Assembly (NCBI GenBank): GCA_009924185.1
Contig: RFSC01000002.1
Span: 1-38,574 of the forward strand
Source: Actinomycetota bacterium
Lineage (GTDB): Bacteria > Actinomycetota > Actinomycetes > Nanopelagicales > Nanopelagicaceae
DNA length: 38,574 nucleotides
Reading direction: 5' to 3'
Of the stretch, positions 7,867 through 15,670 are shown piece by piece. The translations under genes were made by a program, and so were the position numbers. The notes beneath the pieces are model-generated. The model made no database searches and was not told where the DNA came from. It worked only from the letters and a program-made list of their open reading frames with translations. Position 1 is the first letter of the stretch. Every line of letters starts with the position of its first letter.

Positions 7867-8790
7867 GTGAGCGAAACGATAAAACTCTCAGAGTTCGCCA
7901 ATGAATTGTTGGCGCTGGCAAAACCTCTTGCGGCATTTGATATGCCATTGATGGATGCACATGGCGCCACTTTGGCGGTTGATGTAACTGCAAATAACAG
8001 AACCCTTATGAAATCCGGCTCCAGAATTCGCTCAACTCAAATTGGATTAGCGGCCTCTGCAGGTCTAGATCATCTGCCGACCCGACCACAGCCGCGAGTA
8101 GTTGTTATCTCAGCCGGCGCAGATTTAGTTGAACCAGGATCCCCGTTGCGAGATAGGGAAGATGAGTATGAAACCAACTCCTGGCTTCTGACCACCGCAG
8201 TTAAGGAAGCAGGGGCGGTGGGTTATCGAGTGCACACGATTCCTGAAACAGCGGAACAGTTAAAAGATGTTGTCGAAGATCAATTAGTGCGTGCTGATCT
8301 AGTTGTGATCTGCGGAGAGAGCCATGATGATTCTTTTGCATTGATTTACTCGGTCTTGCAACAACTTGGTCAGGTTCGAGAGCTCACCCCGCTCATCAAA
8401 GGAACCGGCAAACATGCCTTTGGAAGTATTGGTCCTGACCGCACGCCGGTGGTAGTTCTGCCAGGTGATCCAATTTATGCCTACATATCTACCGAACTTT
8501 TTGTCCGCCCGATGATTCGCAGCATGTTGGGGTTGTATGACATTCATCGCCCGGTGATCAAAGCAAAATTAAAAAATGATGTAGTGGGCGAGATGGGCAA
8601 AACCTCGTTTGTGCGTGCGGTCTTATCTGATGAAGGTAGTGGCATGAGATCGGTTTCTGCTCTGGACAACCAAGAGGATCTCGTAACGCTCTCCGATGCG
8701 ACCGGATTGATAGTAGTTCCAGATTCGGTGTCAGCGTTAAGTAGTGGTGCCGAGGTTGAGGTATTGCTTCTGGAACGGCGCTTTAACTAA
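7867..8790 (+). CDS. glp: gephyrin-like MoeA homologue (Glp-type), domain-deleted
   Basis: The 307-residue protein starts at a GTG. It is clearly of the MoeA/gephyrin superfamily but about 100 residues short. The sequence jumps from the first domain (LAVDVTANNRTLM, to about 48) straight to SGSRIRSTQIGLAASAG (50-66). The stretch that normally holds MDGYA and domain II is missing. In the MPT-binding domain the usual TGDEL reads AGADL (83-87), the GGVSxGxxD loop reads CGESHDDSF (149-157) and the KPGKP loop reads IKGTGKHAFG (177-186). PGDP (199-202) survives. These changes make molybdate insertion unlikely. From memory, actinobacteria use a gephyrin-like protein, Glp, that binds the FtsZ tail together with the membrane receptor GlpR. 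Synteny with the membrane gene at 9449 supports that role. The older label is molybdopterin molybdenumtransferase. Confidence 0.78.
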   Translation: MSETIKLSEFANELLALAKPLAAFDMPLMDAHGATLAVDVTANNRTLMKSGSRIRSTQIGLAASAGLDHLPTRPQPRVVVISAGADLVEPGSPLRDREDEYETNSWLLTTAVKEAGAVGYRVHTIPETAEQLKDVVEDQLVRADLVVICGESHDDSFALIYSVLQQLGQVRELTPLIKGTGKHAFGSIGPDRTPVVVLPGDPIYAYISTELFVRPMIRSMLGLYDIHRPVIKAKLKNDVVGEMGKTSFVRAVLSDEGSGMRSVSALDNQEDLVTLSDATGLIVVPDSVSALSSGAEVEVLLLERRFN

Positions 8791-8799
8791 GCAATCTCT

Positions 8800-9372
8800 A
8801 TGGCACGAGTTTCTAGAAACCACTGGCCCTTGATTCTTAATGATGGGGAGCTCACCTTGCGCCCATTGCGGATTCGCGATCGCAGCTCTTGGTTAAGCAC
8901 GAGAAGAAGAAATCGGGAGTGGCTATCGCCATGGGAGGCCACCTCACCAATTGCAGAAGAGAACAAAAACCTACCCACCTATATAGAGATGGTGCAGATT
9001 CATAACAGAGAGGGTCGCGCGGGCCGGTCAATCTCACTAGCGATTTGGTTTGATAAAGAGTTAATTGGACAGATAACTCTGGGCGGAATCTCGTACGGTG
9101 CCTACCGAGGCGGGCACATTGGTTATTGGATTGACCAGAAATTCGCTAACAAAGGGCTCACAACACGAGCGGTCCGGGAGCTAACCAAGTATGGGATTGA
9201 GGAACTTGGTTTACATAGAATCGAAATTAATCTAAGACCTGAGAACATCGCATCAAAACGGGTTGCGGAAAAGTCAGGGTATGTTTTTGAAGGTTTACGT
9301 CCCCGATATCTACATATTGATGGTGCTTGGAGAGACCATCTTTGTTATGTAAAAGAAAATCCACGGCTGTAA
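8800..9372 (+). CDS. rimJ: RimJ/RimL-type GNAT N-acetyltransferase
   Basis: This 190-residue protein lies 9 bp after the gephyrin-like gene. It has the GNAT core of ribosomal-protein alanine acetyltransferases: an N-terminal LTLRPLRIRDRSSW, then GHIGYWIDQKFANKGLTTRA in the acetyl-CoA pyrophosphate-binding region, and GLHRIEINLRPENIASKRVAEKSGYVFEG. The product probably acetylates an N-terminal amine, but the target (ribosomal protein, antibiotic or other) cannot be deduced. The same gene order, moeA1-rimJ-membrane protein, is found at Rv0994-Rv0996 in M. tuberculosis, so this is conserved actinobacterial context. The symbol reflects family and synteny, not proven specificity. Confidence 0.88.
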   Translation: MARVSRNHWPLILNDGELTLRPLRIRDRSSWLSTRRRNREWLSPWEATSPIAEENKNLPTYIEMVQIHNREGRAGRSISLAIWFDKELIGQITLGGISYGAYRGGHIGYWIDQKFANKGLTTRAVRELTKYGIEELGLHRIEINLRPENIASKRVAEKSGYVFEGLRPRYLHIDGAWRDHLCYVKENPRL

Positions 9373-9396
9373 ATAACAGAAAATTTTTTGCTGGAA

Positions 9397-9440
9397 TTAG
9401 GGGGGAAATACCCTAAAAGTCCGAATCCTGCCTTTAGGGT
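9397..9440 (+). promoter_or_regulatory. alternative-hairpin leader before the GlpR-like gene
   Basis: In the 76-bp gap before the GTG at 9449, TTAGGG (9397-9402) can pair with CCCTAA (9411-9416). The same CCCTAA, extended to ACCCTAAA (9410-9417), can instead pair with TTTAGGGT (9433-9440). The two stems exclude one another. No U-run follows the second stem, so it is not a standard terminator. Function is unproven. It may simply be a repeat around a promoter. Confidence 0.3.
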
Positions 9441-9448
9441 TATCACTC

Positions 9449-10243
9449 GTGGGATCTGGTTTTATTTATTTAATCATCGTAGGGATGTGGATTGCTTATT
9501 TCCTGCCCCGTTGGATCTCCACCCATGAAGAAGTTTCCGGTCGCACGGTAGAAAAATTTGAAAAAACTATGAAGGTTGTTGGTGTTACCTCAGGTAATGC
9601 TGCACCGGATTATGAAGCTTTGTTGGAAAAACGGGAGCAACAGATTGCTAATCGCAGATTAACCTTTGCTGGCATCAGCGGCTTAACAATTTTGGTAACA
9701 GCCTTTGCTCTCTTTGGTCTAGTCTCAATTTCCGCCATTGCACTTCCAGTTTCTGCATTTGTACTGTATGTGGTTCATGCCAGACATCAGATGTTTTCCA
9801 TGCAAGAGGAGTTAAAGCGCGCTCAAGTGCATCAGCAGAGCATTAGCAAGCCAACCACTGGAAGATATTCAGAGTTAATTGCTCGAGCAAAAAGAGTTCA
9901 GACCACACTAAATATCTCTGAAGAACAGTGGACTCCGTTATCAGAACGAGTAGCCACCTACTCACAAGAGGTACAGAGCATTGTGATCTTGCCAAAGGGC
10001 AGCGCTGAGAAGTCCCGCGAAACATGGGAGCCAACTGCGGTGCCGGCACCAAGTTATGTAAATGCTGCCAAGGCTGCACCACAACGTCGCACCATTGATT
10101 TAACGGTTCCTGGCGCTTGGAGTGAGGCTCAAGAGAAAGCTATGCGGGAAGCAATGGCTCCGAAATCAAACCAAATCTTTGATCAGGAACAGGCAGATGC
10201 GATGGAAGAGCATCTGCGGCAATACCGAGCTGCTGGTCAGTAA
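9449..10243 (+). CDS. GlpR/SepX-like membrane protein, division-associated
   Basis: The 264-residue protein starts at a GTG. TM1 lies at about 3-22 (FIYLIIVGMWIAYFLPRW), a cytosolic linker follows, then a TM hairpin at about 72-91 and 93-110, and a long mostly polar cytosolic tail. Near the C-terminus is TIDLTVPGAWSE. The layout (one N-terminal TM, a hairpin, a disordered tail) and the position after moeA-like and rimJ match M. tuberculosis Rv0996. I recall this family as SepX in Streptomyces and GlpR, the membrane receptor of the gephyrin-like protein Glp, in Corynebacterium. It would anchor Glp-FtsZ at the septum. Family assignment is from layout and synteny. Its stop directly abuts the stop of the convergent pmt gene. 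Confidence 0.72.
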   Translation: MGSGFIYLIIVGMWIAYFLPRWISTHEEVSGRTVEKFEKTMKVVGVTSGNAAPDYEALLEKREQQIANRRLTFAGISGLTILVTAFALFGLVSISAIALPVSAFVLYVVHARHQMFSMQEELKRAQVHQQSISKPTTGRYSELIARAKRVQTTLNISEEQWTPLSERVATYSQEVQSIVILPKGSAEKSRETWEPTAVPAPSYVNAAKAAPQRRTIDLTVPGAWSEAQEKAMREAMAPKSNQIFDQEQADAMEEHLRQYRAAGQ

Positions 10244-11479
10244 TTAGATCCAGCTGCTAAACCACATCCGCGCATACCAATCTGAGTATGTGATTACCTG
10301 CCCAACAAATAGCGGGAAAAAGTAAGCAAAAAATAAGGCTACGAGAGAAACCCCGGCCAATGTGTACTGCTGGCGAACTTTGCGGGTAACTTCATTTTCT
10401 AAGAACTTAGTTAGTACAAAACCGATACAGAGAATTAGGAATGGCTGGAAGGCGATGGCGTAAAAGAAAAAGGTAGTGCGCTCTGGGAAGGCCAGCCAAG
10501 GAAGATAGCTAGATAACAAAAAGAGCAGAATCAGACCATTACTTGTCTCTCGCCGATAAATGAAGTAACCAATTGCTACGAAAATTGCAACCAATCCAGC
10601 CCACCACAAAATAGGCGTACCGATTGCTAGCACCTCCTGCGAACAACTGTCGGCACCACAACTCTTTGGATCATCATAGAAAAATGAGGTAGGTCTACCA
10701 AGAACCAACCAGTTCCATGCACTGGCTTGATAAGAGTGATCAGTTGTTAAACCGGTATGAAAGTTCAAAATCTCTCTGTGATAGTTAATCAAAGATGCTA
10801 GCGGGTTGCTTTTGGAGTTACGACTCCATCCATCAGCGCTTAAGAACCAGCCAAACCAGCTAGCTATGTAGACCATCAAAGGAAGCACGCCAAATTGAAT
10901 TGGAGTTAACAAATAGCGACGACTTGCAAATAGCAAATAAATGCCCACGGCCGCTAGAACATAAATCGCACTCCACTTAGTTCCGAGCGCTAGACCAAAT
11001 ACAACTCCAGCCCACCACAGTTTCTCTTTGATTAAAAGGTAAAAGGCGAGCAGGATGAAAAATGATAAAAAGATATCGAGTAATGCGGTCCGGGACATAA
11101 CTAGATGCAACCCATCTAGCGCCATTAATGCCGCTGCAACCACGCTAATAAACTCAGATTTGAACAGCTGTTTTGCGATCAAATAAACCAGCAGTATCGA
11201 TACGGTTCCAATCAGAGCTGCCGTAAACCGCCAACCAAAAGGATTGTCCCCAAATACCTTTATTCCAAGTGCGATTGCCCATTTTCCGACGGGTGGATGC
11301 ACGATGAACTCTGCTGCGCCTTTATCAAGTTCAACCCCATGGGCTAGGTAATCCTTTGCCCCATCAACGTAATAAACCTCATCAAAAACCAATTCAGCTG
11401 GCCGGCCTAGATTTATAAATCTGGTCAAGGCGCTAAATAGCAAAATAGAAAGTAGCGCAAGGAAATGAGGCCGCTTCAT
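10244..11479 (-). CDS. pmt: protein O-mannosyltransferase, GT39 family
   Basis: This 411-residue polytopic protein has the PMT catalytic acidic pair in the first external loop (ELVFDEVYYVDGAKDYL, D33-E34), followed by IVHPPVGKWAIALG. About ten TM segments follow. GT39 enzymes move mannose from polyprenyl-phosphate-mannose onto Ser/Thr of secreted proteins during Sec export. In M. tuberculosis pmt (Rv1002c) is likewise divergent from rsmI. At 411 residues it is clearly shorter than the roughly 500-520 typical of actinobacterial Pmt. The missing length appears to be in the C-terminal TM/loop region, while the first half is intact. Likely clients include secreted proteins such as the anchored enzyme at 19141. 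Confidence 0.9.
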   Translation of the reverse strand: MKRPHFLALLSILLFSALTRFINLGRPAELVFDEVYYVDGAKDYLAHGVELDKGAAEFIVHPPVGKWAIALGIKVFGDNPFGWRFTAALIGTVSILLVYLIAKQLFKSEFISVVAAALMALDGLHLVMSRTALLDIFLSFFILLAFYLLIKEKLWWAGVVFGLALGTKWSAIYVLAAVGIYLLFASRRYLLTPIQFGVLPLMVYIASWFGWFLSADGWSRNSKSNPLASLINYHREILNFHTGLTTDHSYQASAWNWLVLGRPTSFFYDDPKSCGADSCSQEVLAIGTPILWWAGLVAIFVAIGYFIYRRETSNGLILLFLLSSYLPWLAFPERTTFFFYAIAFQPFLILCIGFVLTKFLENEVTRKVRQQYTLAGVSLVALFFAYFFPLFVGQVITYSDWYARMWFSSWI

Positions 11480-11508
11480 GATGCATAAGGATACCCATCA
11501 ACAAATTC

Positions 11509-11523
11509 CCACCATAATGGTGG
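11509..11523 (+). promoter_or_regulatory. palindrome with embedded -10 at rsmI start
   Basis: CCACCATAATGGTGG is a perfect 7+1+7 palindrome ending one base before the rsmI GTG. It contains CATAAT (11513-11518), a good -10 hexamer whose distance to the GTG fits a leaderless transcript beginning at the start codon. No convincing -35 box is seen. The symmetry could be an operator over the promoter or chance. Confidence 0.4.
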
Positions 11524-11524
11524 T

Positions 11525-12358
11525 GTGAGCGAGTTGGTTTTAGCTGCAGTGCCGCTGGGAAATGTTGGTGATGCCTCCGAGCGTTTGAAGTTTGCTATTG
11601 AGAGCGCTGATTTAGTTGCCGCCGAAGACTCTCGTCGCTTTTTGCGACTTTGCAAAGATTTAAATCTAAATTGTCGGGCCCAGGTAATCTCCTTTTTTGA
11701 GGGAAATGAGAGCGAAAGGTTAGAGGAGATTGCCGACGCACTTCGCAATGACAAAAGAGTTTTGTTGGTAACAGATGCCGGAATGCCTTCAGTAAGTGAT
11801 CCAGGGTTCCGTGCGGCTCGCATGGCGATTGATAACAATTTCAAATTAACCGTCATCCCAGGACCAAGTGCGGTATTGGCAGCTTTAGCTCTGTCGGGTT
11901 TGCCCACAGATAGTTTTGCCTTTGATGGATTTCCACCGCGCACCAGTGGCGCAAGACAGGAATGGTTTGCACAGCGAGCAAATGAAACCCGCACTTTGGT
12001 TTTGTTTGAAGCACCACATCGCATCTCTGAAACCATTGCAGCAATCAAAGATGAGTTTGGTGGTAATCGACAAATGGCAATCTGTAGAGAAATTACCAAA
12101 ACTTATGAGGAAACAGTAAGAGGAACAGCGCAGGAACTTTTCGAGTGGAGTACCAGCAAAGAGATGTTGGGAGAGTTCACAATCGTAATTGCTGGATATG
12201 TTCCTGATGCTACGGAGAAATCTGATATCGAGATCGCTGAATTAGTTAAGCATTATGAAGCTTCTGGGATTACCCGCAAAGAAGCAATTTCCATAGTGGC
12301 CAAAGAGCTGCACCTGCCCAAGCGCAAAGTCTTTGACATCATGGTGCTAGATAAATAG
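11525..12358 (+). CDS. rsmI: 16S rRNA cytidine-1402 2'-O-methyltransferase RsmI
   Basis: The 277-residue protein starts at a GTG with no Shine-Dalgarno. It is a tetrapyrrole-methylase-fold enzyme with VPLGNVGDASERLKFAIESA, ADLVAAEDSRRF, LVTDAGMPSVSDPGFR and VIPGPSAVLAALALSGLPTD, all diagnostic of RsmI. It methylates the 2'-OH of C1402 in 16S rRNA with SAM, fine-tuning the P site. The N-terminus is about ten residues shorter than in many homologues but retains the GN motif. It is divergent from pmt (45 bp gap), and its stop codon contains part of the metG promoter. Confidence 0.95.
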   Translation: MSELVLAAVPLGNVGDASERLKFAIESADLVAAEDSRRFLRLCKDLNLNCRAQVISFFEGNESERLEEIADALRNDKRVLLVTDAGMPSVSDPGFRAARMAIDNNFKLTVIPGPSAVLAALALSGLPTDSFAFDGFPPRTSGARQEWFAQRANETRTLVLFEAPHRISETIAAIKDEFGGNRQMAICREITKTYEETVRGTAQELFEWSTSKEMLGEFTIVIAGYVPDATEKSDIEIAELVKHYEASGITRKEAISIVAKELHLPKRKVFDIMVLDK

Positions 12359-12361
12359 ATA
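12333..12361 (+). promoter_or_regulatory. sigma70-type promoter of metG
   Basis: A consensus -35 TTGACA (12333-12338) and a -10 TAGATA (12356-12361) are separated by exactly 17 bp. Transcription would start around 12368, leaving a leader of about five bases before the metG ATG. The promoter lies inside the rsmI 3' end, and the -10 overlaps the rsmI stop. A second hexamer, TAGACT (12360-12365), would instead give a leaderless mRNA. Confidence 0.55.
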
Positions 12362-12372
12362 GACTTCTCACC

Positions 12373-13932
12373 ATGTCCGGCAAATCCTTCTATCTGACCA
12401 CGCCCATTTACTATGTAAATGATGCGCCCCATATTGGTCATGCCTATACGACTGTTGCCGGAGATTTGCTAACCCGCTGGCACCGCCAAAAAGGTGAGTC
12501 GGTTTGGTTTTTAACCGGTACCGATGAGCATGGCCAAAAAGTTATGCGTACCGCTGAGGCCAATAACACCCCGCCGCAGCAATGGTGTGACCGATTAGTT
12601 GAAGAGGCTTGGAAACCAGTTTGGCAGCATCTTGAGATTGCCAACGATGACTTTATTCGCACTACCGAACCACGGCACATGGAACGGGTGCAAAAGTTTT
12701 TGCAAGGCTTAATGGAAAAAGGTTTTATCTACGAAGGTAAATATGAAGGTCCTTACTGTGTAGGTTGTGAAGAGTTCAAACTTCCTGGTGATCTTGATGA
12801 AGGAAAGTGCAAAATTCACTCCAAGCCTGTAGAGATGCTTAGTGAAACCAACTGGTTTTTTAAACTCTCTGCTTTTGTTCAGCCCTTGCTAGAGCATTAC
12901 AAAAATAATCCAGAGGCGTGCGAGCCAGCTAGTGCTAGAAATGAAGTTGTTTCATTTTTAGAAGGTGGCGTATCTGATCTTTCCATCTCTCGCTCGACAT
13001 TTAATTGGGGTATTCCAGTTCCTTGGGATACCAAGCAGGTAGTTTATGTTTGGTTTGATGCGTTGTTGAATTACGCCACCGCGGTTGGATTAACTGACCC
13101 AGCGGATTCTGATGGCGGCAAGTTTTTTGCTAAGACTTGGCCGGCCGATGTTCACCTAGTAGGAAAAGATATTTTGCGCTTCCATGCTGTGATTTGGCCT
13201 GCGATGTTGATGGCCGCCGAGCTTCCAGTACCAAAGAAGGTTTTCGCCCACGGCTGGTTGTTGGTTGGTGGAGAAAAAATGAGTAAGAGTAAGTTAACTG
13301 GCATTGCACCATCTGATATCACCAAGCATTTCGGTGTGGATGCGTTTCGTTATTACTTTATGCGCGCTATTCCATTTGGCAGTGATGGCTCATTCTCTTG
13401 GGAGGATATGGCGGCGCGATATACCTCAGAACTCGCCAATGACTTTGGAAATCTTGCTTCTCGCTTAGCTGCCATGGTGGAAAAGTATTGTTCTGGAACC
13501 TTGCCCGCGGTGGCTAAAGACGATGAACTTGCAGCTGCTTTACAGAAGACCGTAGACGCAGCTGACCAGGCAATCTGCGCTTTGGATTTCCAAGGTGGAA
13601 TCAATCAGATTATGGAGTTCTGCAAACAGGTAAATGGTTATGTCACAGCGAAAGAGCCGTGGGCTGTAGCTAAGGATGAAAGCCGCAAAGCCGAGTTAGA
13701 TGAAATTCTTTACAACACCGCAGAGGCACTTCGAGCTCTGGCGGTTTTGCTGCATCCGATAATGCCAATTTCTACCCAGAAGCTTTGGGATTCTCTAGGT
13801 GCTGCACAAAGTTTGGGAGCAATCGGAGCTCAAAAGATTTCTGAGGTTGCCAAGTGGGGACAACTTCCAGCTGGTGCAAAAATCACCAAGGGCGAGATTC
13901 TCTTCCCTCGTCTAGCAGATCTAGAAAGTTAA
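12373..13932 (+). CDS. metG: methionyl-tRNA synthetase
   Basis: The 519-residue class I synthetase has YYVNDAPHIGHAYTT with the HIGH signature at 20-23 and EKMSKSKLTG with KMSKS at 302-306. A cysteine-containing connective insertion (CVGCEEFKLPGDLDEGKCKIH) resembles a single-knuckle zinc site. The length is that of the short MetRS form lacking the C-terminal EMAP-like tRNA-binding domain, as usual in actinobacteria. It charges initiator and elongator tRNA-Met. It follows rsmI by 14 bp and has its own strong promoter candidate. tatD follows after 9 bp, so metG-tatD-rsmA probably form one unit. Confidence 0.98.
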   Translation: MSGKSFYLTTPIYYVNDAPHIGHAYTTVAGDLLTRWHRQKGESVWFLTGTDEHGQKVMRTAEANNTPPQQWCDRLVEEAWKPVWQHLEIANDDFIRTTEPRHMERVQKFLQGLMEKGFIYEGKYEGPYCVGCEEFKLPGDLDEGKCKIHSKPVEMLSETNWFFKLSAFVQPLLEHYKNNPEACEPASARNEVVSFLEGGVSDLSISRSTFNWGIPVPWDTKQVVYVWFDALLNYATAVGLTDPADSDGGKFFAKTWPADVHLVGKDILRFHAVIWPAMLMAAELPVPKKVFAHGWLLVGGEKMSKSKLTGIAPSDITKHFGVDAFRYYFMRAIPFGSDGSFSWEDMAARYTSELANDFGNLASRLAAMVEKYCSGTLPAVAKDDELAAALQKTVDAADQAICALDFQGGINQIMEFCKQVNGYVTAKEPWAVAKDESRKAELDEILYNTAEALRALAVLLHPIMPISTQKLWDSLGAAQSLGAIGAQKISEVAKWGQLPAGAKITKGEILFPRLADLES

Positions 13933-13941
13933 TTTATCTAA

Positions 13942-14802
13942 ATGGCTGATCGTCACAACCGAGATTTAGATAGACAGCCGGCTCCACTACCCGAACCACT
14001 TCCGGTCAATTGTGTTGATTCCCATGCTCATTTAGAGATTGTCACTAACACCGAACCTGATCACCCTGAAATAAAGAGAGTTTTGCAGGAAGCAGCCTCG
14101 GTTGGAATCGACCGCATAGTCCAGGTCGGTTATTCAGCTGAACAATCAAAGTGGTGTGTTCAACTAGCTGAGATTTGGAATGACCAGGTTTTGGCTGCGG
14201 TTGCTCTGCATCCCAACGAAGCACCCGTAGTTGAAGATCTAGAAGGAGATTTGGCGGTTATTGATCAGCTTGCTTCACATCCCAGAGTAAGAGCGATTGG
14301 TGAAACTGGTTTAGATTTCTTTCGCACCGAGCCTGAGCTGCAGGACAAACAGCGCTACTCTTTTAAAAGACATATTGAAATGGCCAAGCGGCACAACAAA
14401 GCTTTGGTGATTCATGATCGTGATGCTCATCGCGCGGTTCTAGACACTTTGGATGAGGTCGGAGCTCCAAATCAAACGGTTTTCCATTGCTTTTCAGGTG
14501 ATGCGTTAATGGCCCGAGAGTGCATTGATAAGGGGTACATACTCTCCTTCGCCGGCACCGTTACCTTTAAAAATGCGCCGCAATTACGGGAAGCGGTAAA
14601 GCTGGTGCCATTAGATCAGTTGCTAGTAGAGACCGACTCACCATTTTTGGCTCCAGCACCACATCGCGGAGCTTTAAACACTCCAGCACAAATCCCCAAC
14701 ATTCTACGTTTTATCGCAGCTGAGCGAGATGAGCCATTAACTGATTTAGCTAACGCAATAAGTGCTAACGCGGAACGAATCTTCGGGTCATTCAAATCAT
14801 GA
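13942..14802 (+). CDS. tatD: TatD-family metal-dependent hydrolase/DNase
   Basis: The 286-residue TIM-barrel protein has the TatD metal ligands CVDSHAHLEIV, the Glu in AIGETGLDFFR, the His in LVIHDRDAH, HCFSGDALMARE and the Asp in LLVETDSPFLAPAPHRG. Members are 3'-5' DNases or D-aminoacyl/phosphoester hydrolases acting in the cytosol in repair. The exact substrate is unknown. The first ~20 residues form a hydrophilic extension (PAPLPEPLPVN). In M. tuberculosis rpfB lies between tatD and ksgA. Here rsmA starts four bases inside the tatD stop, so rpfB is absent from this place. Confidence 0.95.
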   Translation: MADRHNRDLDRQPAPLPEPLPVNCVDSHAHLEIVTNTEPDHPEIKRVLQEAASVGIDRIVQVGYSAEQSKWCVQLAEIWNDQVLAAVALHPNEAPVVEDLEGDLAVIDQLASHPRVRAIGETGLDFFRTEPELQDKQRYSFKRHIEMAKRHNKALVIHDRDAHRAVLDTLDEVGAPNQTVFHCFSGDALMARECIDKGYILSFAGTVTFKNAPQLREAVKLVPLDQLLVETDSPFLAPAPHRGALNTPAQIPNILRFIAAERDEPLTDLANAISANAERIFGSFKS

Positions 14803-15644
14803 GTATCTCCTTATTGGGTGCAGCGGAGATTCGTGCTTTGGCTGAACAATTAGATGTTCATCCAGCTAAATCACTAGGACAAAACTTTGTTATTGATGCC
14901 AATACCTGTCAGAAGATTGTGCGCCTGGCGGTAATTAGTCAGGGTGATCATGTAGTAGAAATTGGCCCGGGCTTAGGTTCTTTAACATTAGCGCTTTTGC
15001 AAGCAACTAATAAGGTAACAGCGATTGAGATTGATGAGCGACTAGCAAAACAACTTCCCATTACTGCTAAGGAGCATGGCGTTCCGGATGGCAATCTGCA
15101 GATAATGAATCAAGATGCGTTGCAGGTTTTTGATATCCCAGACAATCCCACAAAGTTAGTGGCAAATTTGCCTTACAACGTTTCAGTTCCGGTGCTACTT
15201 AACTTTCTTGAAAGGTTTCCATCAATAACTTCAGGAGTTGTTATGGTGCAAACCGAGGTAGCTGAACGTTTAGCTGCAAAACCTGGAAGCAAGACCTACG
15301 GTGTGCCAAGTGCAAAGGCGGCATGGTGGAGCGACATGATTTTGGCTGATTCAGTTTCGCGCTCTGTGTTTTGGCCGGTGCCGAATGTTGATTCCTCTCT
15401 TGTGAAGTTTGTAAGACATGCGCCGTTAGGGGATGAGAGTTTGCGGCGCCGCACCTTTGAGCTGATTGATAGAGCTTTTGGCCAGCGTCGCAAAATGTTG
15501 AGGGCGATTTACGCTGACATTTATGGTGGTTCAGCGGCGGCGGAAACCGCTTTATTGTCGGCGGGAGTGGAGCCCACCACTCGCGGAGAATCCCTCTCGG
15601 TTGAGAGATTTGCCGCTATCGCAAAGCAGTTAGATAGGCGTTAA
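14799..15644 (+). CDS. rsmA: 16S rRNA dimethyladenosine transferase RsmA/KsgA
   Basis: This 281-residue protein overlaps the tatD stop (ATGA), indicating coupled translation. It carries KSLGQNFVIDANTC near the N-terminus, SAM motif I VEIGPGLGSLTLAL (53-66) and motif IV VANLPYNVSVP (121-131). It dimethylates A1518 and A1519 in the 3' end of 16S rRNA, a late check in small-subunit assembly. Loss confers kasugamycin resistance. Length and all motifs are intact. Confidence 0.97.
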   Translation: MSISLLGAAEIRALAEQLDVHPAKSLGQNFVIDANTCQKIVRLAVISQGDHVVEIGPGLGSLTLALLQATNKVTAIEIDERLAKQLPITAKEHGVPDGNLQIMNQDALQVFDIPDNPTKLVANLPYNVSVPVLLNFLERFPSITSGVVMVQTEVAERLAAKPGSKTYGVPSAKAAWWSDMILADSVSRSVFWPVPNVDSSLVKFVRHAPLGDESLRRRTFELIDRAFGQRRKMLRAIYADIYGGSAAAETALLSAGVEPTTRGESLSVERFAAIAKQLDRR

Positions 15645-15670
15645 AGAGAACAAAGTAATACGCTCGCCAC

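Noticed and set aside
7867..8790. Functional molybdopterin molybdenumtransferase MoeA
   Set aside because: The domain carrying MDGYA is missing and the catalytic acidic residues and lysine loop are altered, so the plain enzyme label is not supported.
9397..9440. Telomere-like TTAGGG units
   Set aside because: Only three short copies in mixed orientation occur; they form hairpins and are not a tandem array.
11476..12099. A 207-codon open frame on the minus strand opposite rsmI
   Set aside because: It is antisense to a clearly conserved enzyme, has low-complexity Ser/Lys/Ala composition and no family features.
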